From Ephemerocybe angulata (Eukaryota; Basidiomycota; Agaricomycetes; Agaricales; Psathyrellaceae): a DNA stretch of 64,000 nucleotides. Both the position numbers and the translations under genes were made by a program. The stretch is taken from assembly GCA_013368325.1 (NCBI GenBank), contig JAACJK010000165.1:620001-684000 (forward strand), given 5' to 3'. The notes below the pieces were generated by a model. It was given only the letters and a program-made list of their open reading frames with translations. It searched no databases and was not told the origin of the DNA. Positions 55,741 to 64,000 of this stretch are shown piece after piece (positions within the stretch are counted from its first letter, which is position 1; every line of letters starts with the position of its first letter).

Positions 55741-57652
55741 TCAGTTCTTCAAAGCCCCATCATCCCCCTCCGAGTCCCCCACTTCATCCGCGTCCTCCTC
55801 GCCCCACAACTTGTGCGGCAACTGAAAGGCCAAAAGAAGCGCACCCAACGACAGGGTCGCAAGCACCGCATATACACCGTACCCCCCAAGCACATTATAC
55901 TCGATGGAAAAGGAGTATAGCGACGTAGAGAGGGCGGGGCCAATGGCCCGGGCCGCGGAGACCGTTGTTTGCGACAGGCCGTTCGTAGCGCCCAACGAGC
56001 GCTTATTTGGCGCCGAGGCCGTGACGAACATAAAGATGCATCCTGAAGGGAAAAATGCCTCAGAAACTATTCTCTGGTAGTAGAAGGGTGTGGAGTGCGT
56101 ACCGTAGGCAGTATCCATGAGGAAGAGCAGCCCGAGCACCATCCCAAGAAGACTCCAGACGATCCACCCGACGCCATAATACTTCGCGACAAGGCTCATA
56201 AGCGGGAACGTCATAAACACGGGCACAAACGTCGACACCGACAACAAGAACGTCTTGCGCACACCATAACCTCTCACCAAAGGAGAGAAGAGCACGATCT
56301 GGAACAGCCCCGAGCCCGCGCCGTACAGACTCATGATGTACCCAATCACAACGGGGTCCAGGTCGAGCCCGCCCATCGCCACGGGCATGTGGAAGAACAG
56401 GGGAAGGAGGGCGTTGACGGAGATGTTGAGGAAGGCGAGGGTGACGTAGTTGAGGATGGAGATGACGACGGGGAAGGTGAGGACGGAGCGGAGGGGGAGG
56501 GGCGCGTTGTCGTCTTCGTCCGGCGCGTCGGCGGGGGAGCGGTCTGTCACTGTGATATCGGACGCGTCGGATGTAACGCGCTTTCTGGTGTGTTTGATCT
56601 TTTGAGGGATGCTCTGAAAGAGGTGAAGGAAATATAAGCAGTTACCCTTTATGGAGTGGCGAAGGCGACGCACCTCTTTGAGCCATATCGCGGTGACTAC
56701 GAACGTAAGCGCCGTATAGCTCGCTGTTGCAAGACACGGGAGGAAGTAAGGGTAGTCTTTCCAGAACTGCCCTGCAAACACACTCTGCGGGAACCGGTCC
56801 GCAGGACGAGCAAGTGACCCCCCGAGAAGTGGGCTGCACAAGGTATCGACAGGGTGATCATTCCAGTCAGTGACTTGTGACTCTTCGAAAGCTGGTTTAA
56901 TGCATCCACTCACCCAAAGCTTGCTCCGGCCGCCCAGACGACAGGAAGAAGCGCGAAAGCTTCCGCTCGGTTTGTAGGATCCGTGAGTTCGCCCATAGCG
57001 CTTTTCATTACACCTTTTTACATGAAAAGATCAGAGATCAGTCATACTGCGGGTTACATGCGGGATATTTGGAGCTTACCGATGTTACCGTTCAGCAGTC
57101 CACATAGACATCTGCTCACAACGAGAGTCCAAAACGACCTGGAAAGTCCAAAGCAAAGGATGGACAGGATCGTTCCGACGAGACCTAGAAGTAGAACAGG
57201 CTTTCGGCCTATCCTGTCTGACGCTCGACTCCATTGCAGAACAGTCAGAGCCTCCGTAGCAAAGAACAGCGATTCCTGCAAACAGGGGGTTAGATGGGTA
57301 TGGTGAGTTCACGAGCATATGGATTCCGACTCTAAACTTACGATTAATCCCGCATAGTACCCTACTTTCTTCTTATCTCCTTGGACAATATCGAGCGTGC
57401 CCACAAGCTAGACAATCAATATGAGCTCAAATTATACTATTATTATAGCCACTAATTGGATGCCAGACATACCTCGTTGATATATGGATAAATAGATTGG
57501 CTACACAGCGGCTCGCAGACCTGCAGGAGTAGGACGATGCCGATCTGCAGCTTTGGTAGCGGAGTGCGACCCTTTGGCTTTTGTGGCTTGAGGAGAGGGG
57601 TCTCCTCGTCGCTTGTATCGACCTGGACGATGTTTTCCGTGGTGGTGCTCAT
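55741..57652 (-). CDS. Major facilitator superfamily transporter (ZIFL1/YCR023C-like, DHA1 type)
   Basis: Exons on the minus strand, from the start: 57,473-57,652, 57,342-57,407, 57,080-57,275, 56,914-57,013, 56,674-56,833, 56,103-56,613 and 55,741-56,042. The protein has 504 aa, or 524 if the last 60-bp intron (open in frame) is retained; splicing gives the more natural MDTAYG-CIFMFVTASAPNKRSLG. Family signs: a start rich in Thr/Glu, LQVCEPLCSQSIYPYINE in helix 1, DRIGRKPVLLLGL (the MFS loop 2-3 motif), RCLCGLLNGNIG, MGELTDPTNRAEAF, GPLLGGSLARPA, and SAPNKRSLGATNGLSQT in helix 10-11. About twelve helices are expected with a long charged central loop. Relatives export small molecules or metal chelators; the substrate here cannot be told from sequence. 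Confidence 0.9.
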
Positions 57653-59372
57653 GGCTCCCTAGGTACTGGGAGGGGAGGGTCGTTGCTTTTGTTAGGAGTG
57701 GCCACAAGAAACCCGAAAAATGAGCTGTAAGTCGTGAACTTGAAGAAGATCAGTCGAAAAGAGGATCGAGGAACAAAAGCAACAGCTTTCAGAGAAAGAA
57801 GAAGAATAGTGAAGGAGAGGGAGGCACGGATCCTACACAACCCCCAAACCAAGCCCTCATATATACCTACCCATACCCAACTCCCAAGCAACGCGATCAC
57901 AAGCTCGCCATACACACTCCATAATCATACCGCTGATACCATTCGCGATCCGACGTCCATCTTCCCCATAGTCCATAAACCCAATCGTCCTTGCCACACC
58001 CAAACGCAGATCCGAATTTCTTCGTACGAAGCCTGGTGACTTCGACCTCATCAGCCTCCGTAGCTCGAGTGATCATCCCCACCAATCCTCGCTCGTTGTC
58101 GGTCCGCAGGTTCTGTAGGGACGAGCGAAGAAGGACCGACGGTCGGTACCTGTCGTAAGCCTCGCGGATCGAGGGACGCGTCGGGTGATATACGCTACTT
58201 ATCTCGCTCAGCCTCTGCTATATCCCGATTAGCTAGACACCGCGATAGGCGCTTTATGGCCCTACTAGATCCGAGCCCGCTCGTCGACCGACGCAATCCG
58301 TCGTCCGACCTATAGAACCCATGAATTAATTCATGGATCAGCTCCCTTCCACAGTCCTGCTTCCCGCTTCGTTTGAGTTCCACAACTCCCGCTTTCATAA
58401 ATAAGCCTTTGGAAGGCGAGCTAAGCAGCACATGGTTACAATCACACCCACACCAGCCATACCAGACCAAGGACACAGAAGCTCATACTCCGAGCTCTAA
58501 GCGCAGAGGAGACGATCGAACGTGCGGGACGCGAACGTTAGACGATCCTATTCCGATGAGGCATTTAAATCCCCAGTCTTCCTTCCCCATATTCCGACCA
58601 TCAGCACCACCGAACACCGCTCCGACTACCCCGCACTCGTCCACAAACCTGCCGTCAACATAACTCTCTGGAAACTAGAGCGCATGCTGAATGCTTCCGT
58701 TTGCGCGATTGAAAGCGAAACACCATCGTTCTCAAAGAACCGCCCACGGACTTAGAACGGGAATTAGGAAATAAGGAGAGACCCAAAAATAACCCAAGCC
58801 AGAAGTGAACGAATCCACGAACCAGCCGTGAAAGTGAACGAAGAGGTATTGACGGACGGACCCTGCCCGGCCAGTCGCGCACGAGGAAGGATGTAAGTGA
58901 ACAGAGCTATCAGAAGACCGATCCAGCAATGGGCAACAGGGTTGCGAGAGGCCGAAGGGAAACCCAACCCAACCACACTGGGATCGAGACGGTGAGGTAC
59001 GGGGGTTGACGTTGGTCAACACCCCCTCCAAGCGACAGCATCGACAGGGCTCGTGCAAGAAGATGGCACAACCACGAACATGGCTTAACCACCAACAAGC
59101 CGAATCCACCTCAGAAGAAAAGCATAGTTCCGAGAAAATGCAATGCATATAAAGAGTTCCCAACGTCCGAACCTACTTCCATACCGACCCGCTGCACATA
59201 AAAAACGCACAATAAAAAGAGCTGCAAACGAAACGAATCACGAATGGATAAGAAAAGAAAAGCGAGAGAAGTAGGCCATGCACATGCTTCTTGATCCTTG
59301 GATATAACGAAAGAACGAGTTCTGATTGACGAGGACGACGAGGATGCGGAATAAACGAACGAACTCCCATCT
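57653..59372. other. Intergenic region upstream of the MFS gene
   Basis: Contains the MFS promoter side and the region 3' of the Cox5 gene. Frames such as 58,732-59,163 (minus) lack family likeness. A perfect 18-bp palindrome CCATGAATTAATTCATGG lies at 58,319-58,336. I see no tRNA. Confidence 0.5.
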
Positions 59373-60150
59373 CTACTCGGACTGGACGAAGCCCTTGCCC
59401 TTGTACCCCTCCGACGCCAGACCTACAACACACAAAACCCATAAGCACCCATGCGCACATAGCAGGAAGAGGAGGTATACGCACCGGTGATAGGGTCGAG
59501 CTTCATCTCCAACGCACGCTCGTTCGTAGCCTCCTGCCACTCCTTCGTCATAGTAGGCGCAGGACCGTTGGCTTTATAAAGATGGCTCAATTAGCCAGTG
59601 GTTATATGATGGTGGGGTAGTGTACGCACCGAATTGACGAACGCCAATAGCGAGCAGACCAGCGGCGGCGACGAGCGCCGCGACGGAGGCCCAGAGCTTC
59701 AAGCTATCTCCAGGGTGCGAGATAGGCGCACGGCTTCCGTGCGGGCCAAAGGCAACATAGTAAGCTACACAAAAAACACAAATTCAGTAACCAACCCTCC
59801 ACCCCGCGCGTCGGTCGGCCACGCCAGCACTCCCTCCGCCCTAGTAATGAGTAGTAAGAAAAGCACCCACCCGCCTTCTTCTCATCAACACTCAACTCCT
59901 TCCAATCCTTCGCCTGCACACTCTCCAGCGCATCATGCACAGCAGCCTGCTCCTCAGCACTCAGCCCATTCCACTGCGCCTCGATGTTCGCCAGGCTCAC
60001 AGGGGCCACCCTGCGCGCCGCAGGGCTCGCACCCGCACTGCTCGTGAGCTCGGCGTGGCTCGCAGCCGCGGTCGCCAGGCAGCGGCGAGATGCAGCAATA
60101 GTGGTGGTGGAAAGACGCTGGCGCGCAGCGAGACGGAGTGCAGCTTGCAT
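59373..60150 (-). CDS. COX5: Cytochrome c oxidase subunit IV (yeast Cox5 type), mitochondrial, 183 aa
   Basis: Exons 59,871-60,150, 59,630-59,764, 59,485-59,571 and 59,373-59,422 (read right to left). The N-terminus MQAALRLAARQRLSTTTIAA is an Arg/Ser-rich mitochondrial presequence. The mature part has IEAQWNGLSAEEQAAVHDAL and DWKELSVDEKKAAYYVAFGPHG. One membrane helix (KLWASVAALVAAAGLLAIGV) is followed by the conserved intermembrane tail TMTKEWQEATNERALEMKLD, ending SEGYKGKGFVQSE. It is a nuclear-encoded subunit of respiratory complex IV in the inner membrane that supports the catalytic core. Length and intron plan are normal for fungi. Confidence 0.93.
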
Positions 60151-60766
60151 TTTCTAGGATTAAGAGTGGTGGTCTGTTTCGATTAGGGTTTGTTTTCGGG
60201 TGAGTGGGGTGTGCTGGCGGCGGGGCAGTCTCTAGAGCGACTGGCGACGGCGACAACGAGTGTAAGGGAGGAGGTCGAACGACGACGACGACGGCGAGAA
60301 AAGAAATTCGGGAATCGGGAGGGAATGGAAGGGATGACCGCGGTGATGTGGTTGACGCCGCTGGAAAAAACGCGTGCAAACAATGCCCCTGTTCGGAAGG
60401 GACCGGGAATTGCCAGGCCAGCCAATTGCATCAGGAGCGTTACGGCTCACCGTAGCTGGACTCCAGCCCAGAGACACCTGGGTGCGACTCGCCTGCGCCG
60501 AGCACATACGAGTCTCATCAGGTTATCAAGATGGCTGACTGGCCGTATTATATCTATCACACCCGGAGAAGCAAACGATCGATACATTTTAGCTGCGGCA
60601 TGCAGGGGTAGGAGCAAAGCCTGTAGGAAGAGGTGGTACAACACAAGATGAAAGGAAGCAGAATGATAGCAAAAACGTTTTGACAATGCGTAAATCGACT
60701 CTCTCTGAACAACTCTCAACACGAACGAACAACGACGCCCGCTCCGCCCAGCGACACAAACTTCAC
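60151..60766. other. Intergenic region, Cox5 promoter side and CNBP 3' side
   Basis: The first about 100 bp before the Cox5 start are likely 5' UTR. No gene is seen; frames such as 60,190-60,651 (+) have no family likeness. Confidence 0.5.
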
Positions 60767-62370
60767 TTAGGCAGTGCTCTCCTGGGGTCCGGGGCAGTCT
60801 CGCGAGATATGTCTACAAAATCACAAACATAAATTCATCAACAACCAACCCATCGAACATAAAAAGAGAAACCGACGCACCCCTCAAGACCACAGTTATA
60901 GCACGCCCTCTTCTGCGCCTGAGTGCAGTCCTTGCTAATATGCCCAACACCCGAGCAGTTGTAGCACTTGCTCCCCTGCACACAGTCCCGGCTCAAATGG
61001 CCCACACCTCCACAGGTGTAACAGGTGCGCTGCTGCTGGCCCCCGCCGAACGACCCGAAGCCCGCCCCGCCGGCACCGCTGGCACCACCCGCCTCGGGGC
61101 ACGCACGCGCGATGTGGCCGGGCTGCCCGCACTTGTAGCACGAGCCGCGCGAGCCGCCGTCGAATCCGCCGGAGGAGGAGGCGGCGACCCCCTGGTCGGG
61201 GCATTCGCGGGACTGTAGTAACAAATGCAAGAATGGTTAGAGAATGGTTGGTTAGAGAGAAAGGGGGAGAGGGGAAGGGTACGCACGATGTGACCGGACT
61301 GTCCGCACTTGTAGCACGACTTGGGCTTGGCCTCGGCAGTGCACTCGCGGGAGACGTGTCCCTCGTTACCGCAGTTGTAGCTGTAGAACACGAAGAAAGA
61401 TCAGCACCGATCTTCGTTGAGGAAGAGGAGCCAGCCGACTCGAGGAACGACGGACGATAAGCGCTCTGAGAGACGCCCTCCGTGTGCCTCGAGTGGAGCA
61501 TGATGGCGAAACTTACCAGGTAGGGGTTCCAGCCTTGGGGCAGCTAGCCGCCTGGTGACCGACTAAAAAGAAAGCAACGTTTCAACAACACATTCTCGAC
61601 GACGAGGGGATGAGGCAAGAGAAGCGAAACAAAGGTGAAAAAAGTTCAATGCACAATGCGCGATGGTGCGTGAAGAAACGTTGCTGGTGATGCTGGTGGT
61701 TGCAGTGCTGCTGGTGCACACAGAGGCTGGTCGGCCAATGTTGATGACGATGATGGTGTTGTTGCAGTCCGAAGACAACGACGAACGGTGGTGGTGGTGG
61801 TGATAGTCCGAAGACCGATGGTGTCAATGGTGAGGACCATAGTCCAAGCCAAGAACGATGGTGGTGGTGACAGTCCGAAGACCAATAGATGATGATGAGG
61901 TCGATGGTAAGGACCATGGTCCAAGCCAAGAACGATAACGATGGTGGTGGTGGTGATGGTGGTGCAGAATGCGTGATAATATTGACCGACCAAATGTACA
62001 TCGATGGGTATGGAGCAGCGAAAAGCAACCACGTCCGCCCGTCGCACCACGCACTCTGGAGGAAGGAAGGAAAAAGAGGAAGGAGGGAAGGGATGGGGAT
62101 GGGGGTGGGGGTGAAGATGAAGCCTGAACGGAGGGCTCTCGCCGTCTCCGAACACAGACGGGCGGATGGAAGACGAAGGACGAAGTAGGTGAGCCTCCGC
62201 ATCTTGCGATACATCGTCGGCCCACCCATCGACTCCTCATCGCAGCCCCACCCCAAAAAGCACACACCAAACACACCAAAAAAGCACACCAAAAAAACAC
62301 GACGACAACAACAAGAAAAAAAGCGCGACGCACATCCACCACAGTTAAAGCATCCACGAGCGCCAGACAT
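60767..62370 (-). CDS. GIS2: CCHC zinc-knuckle nucleic-acid-binding protein (CNBP/Gis2/Byr3 type), 184 aa
   Basis: Exons 62,334-62,370, 61,517-61,562, 61,287-61,380, 60,881-61,212 and 60,767-60,812 (read right to left). Seven C-x2-C-x4-H-x4-C knuckles: CFNCGGFGHQAASC, CYNCGNEGHVSREC, CYKCGQSGHISREC, CYKCGQPGHIARAC, CYTCGGVGHLSRDC, CYNCSGVGHISKDC and CYNCGLEGHISRDC. A Gly/Ser-rich spacer lies after the third and another, Gly-rich, after the fourth. Three knuckles are cut by introns. Yeast Gis2 has seven knuckles as well; these proteins bind single-stranded RNA/DNA and act in translation and stress granules. The first intron is unusually long for this genome (771 bp) and carries a minisatellite. 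Confidence 0.93.
61763..61960. repeat. Minisatellite in the first intron of the CNBP gene
   Basis: Two to three imperfect units of about 67-78 bp carry AGTCCGAAGACC, GAGGACCAT(A/G)GTCCAAGCCAAGAACGAT (+ strand) and runs of TGG. It gives rise to long histidine- or proline-like antisense frames that are not genes. Confidence 0.75.
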
Positions 62371-63029
62371 AGTTCCTGATTTCTAGGGTGATGGGAGGTG
62401 ATAAGATTTTGAGGTCAGATCTGCCAGGTGAAAAAAGATTGGTGTGTGTTTCGTCGATTTGTAAGGGTCAATGGGAGGAGGCGGGGAGGTGGGGGAGAGG
62501 GGGGAGGGAGGATAGTTAGTATATTGTTCGTCTTCTCCACAAGACCAGAAAAGAGAGAAAAAGAGCGCACGACGAGGGTGTTCGGTACGATCCAGACATC
62601 GAGGCCAACAGCGATGAAAGGCCCCGTCCCTCTAGCAGACGGCCAGTAGCCAGCGACAGCGACAGCGGCGCACGGGAATCCAGGAAGACAAACGTCCACT
62701 CACAAATTCCCAACTATGGTGGTGGTTACGGGAGAAGGAAGAAAGATGGAGGACCGATGCTGCGTGCCCAATTAACGCGGCGTGAAAATAGGTCCAAGGT
62801 TACGTAAGAATCACCGGAGCTCCCTTTTTAGAAAACGCCCCTATTTCAACAGCTTGACTCGATGTGCCTCGAGGAGATGGTGGATGAAAGAGTTCTGGCA
62901 GAAGGTAGATCCTGCCTCGTGCTGAATGAATTGACGTGTACGTTTAGAGTTCCGTGAGTCAGGCAGAACCATGGAATGTATTACAGCGAACGAAGAGGAA
63001 CGGGGTGAACAAGTCTTCAATTGAATAAT
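62371..63029. other. Intergenic region upstream of the CNBP gene
   Basis: Directly upstream of the CNBP start, on the + strand, lies a purine-rich G-run stretch near 62,470-62,515 (GGGAGG words), which would be pyrimidine-rich on the coding strand as in many fungal promoters. The 3' end of Rpn8 begins at 63,030. No gene seen. Confidence 0.5.
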
Positions 63030-64000
63030 CTACTCCGCCTTCTTCTCCTCATCCTTCTTCCCCTCCTTCCCCTCCTTCCCCTCCTTCTTCGCATCCCCCT
63101 TCTCCACCTTCTTCCCCACGCCCTCCTCCTCCAACTCCGCGCGCCCAATAGTCGCCTTATTATCCACAAGCGCATGCAACGCAATAACCGACCTCAACAA
63201 ACTGCTCAAATACACCACAAGCATCTGATCATTCGTGCTCGCCGCAAAGCTCTCCGTCATCTCCCTCCCCCCAAGCTCCGGCAGCAGATTCAACGCGTCT
63301 TGCAAGTGGTACACCACCTGGTGGTTCACGGGCATGTCGCCGTTTGCGATGTCTGCAAGGTAGAGTTGGATGTCGCGCAGGCGCGATTGCAGGCCTTGGA
63401 GGGAGGCGAGCTGCTCGGAGACGCGCGTGGCGAGCGTCGTGGTGGTGCTGTCTTTGATGTCGCGCAGGAGGTGCTCGACGCCGATCTCTTCGGCTTCTTC
63501 GGCTTCGATGGCGGAGGGGACGTGCAGGAAGGTTTTGCGCGTTTCGGTGCCGTCCTGTCGGAGTAAAGGTTAGTAAAGGTTCCAGGCGAACGGTAGGGTA
63601 AGGGAGCAAGTGTCAACGATGAATTGCAAGTAGAGGTTGACTACAATGGAAGTCGCCGTTCCCTTCCTCTAGGGAAGGGGCGGGGAGTAGTAGATCGGCG
63701 AACTTGGATAGAATGTACGCACGTCTTTGATCTCCTCAACAGCAAAGTACGCGTCCGTGGGGATTCCAACGGTATCTGGGCGCACATCGACGATGACCAT
63801 CACTGGCCGGGCGATGAAACGTTTGAAGAGGTCGTTGATCTCCTGGTCAGACGCCCGGAGTTTGGGCCCGGTGTGGTACCAGCCGATCATACGTTCCCGA
63901 GCTAGGATAAGGAAACGATGTTAGTTAGAGTACCACCATCCCGCCACAGAAACCCCACCCACCATTGACCTTCTTGAACATCTCATACATCCCCTCAATA
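63030..64000 (-). CDS. RPN8: 26S proteasome lid subunit Rpn8 (PSMD7), 5' part outside window
   Basis: Partial exons, read right to left: 63,963-64,000, 63,723-63,901 and 63,030-63,554. The family match is strong: [102 protein letters not shown]. The C-terminus is a lysine/glutamate (KEKE-like) tail. Rpn8 carries an MPN fold without the metal-binding residues and pairs with the deubiquitinase Rpn11 in the regulatory particle. The N-terminal third lies beyond the right edge. Confidence 0.95.

Noticed and set aside
55378..55920. Plus-strand frame overlapping the end of the MFS gene
   Set aside because: Its second half is antisense to conserved MFS exons; the first half has no likeness.
58732..59163. 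Minus-strand frame of 143 codons upstream of the MFS gene
   Set aside because: Cys/Trp/Ser-rich with no domain and no splice-consistent extension.

Overview
This is genomic DNA of a filamentous basidiomycete, most probably an agaricomycete. The genes carry many short (50-65 bp) GT-AG introns. The transposable elements (KDZ transposase, Ty1/copia), the F-box proteins and the spliced housekeeping genes are all of basidiomycete type. There is no sign of bacterial operons, CRISPR, or rRNA or tRNA genes. All exon maps come from reading the sequence by eye; I chose splice sites by GT-AG signals, frame continuity and comparison between paralogues.

Left part (1-17.0 kb) is transposon and relic territory. 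A KDZ-type transposase gene (1-8751, open at the left edge) is split by a complete, very young Ty1/copia element (681-6604; 403-bp LTRs differing at one base; 5-bp target duplication GTTAT). Next comes about 8 kb of decayed sequence. It holds short tandem repeats, the remains of a TRP2-like anthranilate synthase gene, and a 367-bp CACTG...CAGTG miniature transposon.

Middle part (17.0-52.5 kb) is the most unusual region. Four apparently intact genes on the + strand (23,967; 31,337; 39,119; 44,613) and one ankyrin-only fragment (17,015) form a spaced tandem array with starts 5.5-7.8 kb apart. The proteins have about seven predicted membrane helices, two ordinary ankyrin repeats spread over short exons, and then a single-exon array of near-identical 34-residue ankyrin repeats. 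That array runs from about 2 to about 14 full units. Every mapped intron in these genes is phase 1. Two paralogous F-box-like genes (28,007 and 50,556) and a third, acid-rich F-box-like gene (48,551) lie in or beside the array. The spacers hold repeated decayed gene fragments, a 562-bp Mutator-like miniature element (37,055-37,616) and a recurring CGGGCGCTTAA motif. I know of no described function for this membrane-ankyrin family. A variable receptor or sensor family, as in fungal self/non-self recognition, is an inference only.

Right part (53.4-64 kb) is ordinary conserved sequence: a secreted or anchored single-pass membrane protein (+), an MFS transporter, cytochrome c oxidase subunit IV/Cox5, a seven-knuckle CNBP/Gis2 protein and the proteasome lid subunit Rpn8 (all four on the minus strand; Rpn8 runs off the right edge). 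The change from decayed, repeat-rich DNA to compact housekeeping genes at about 53 kb is sharp.
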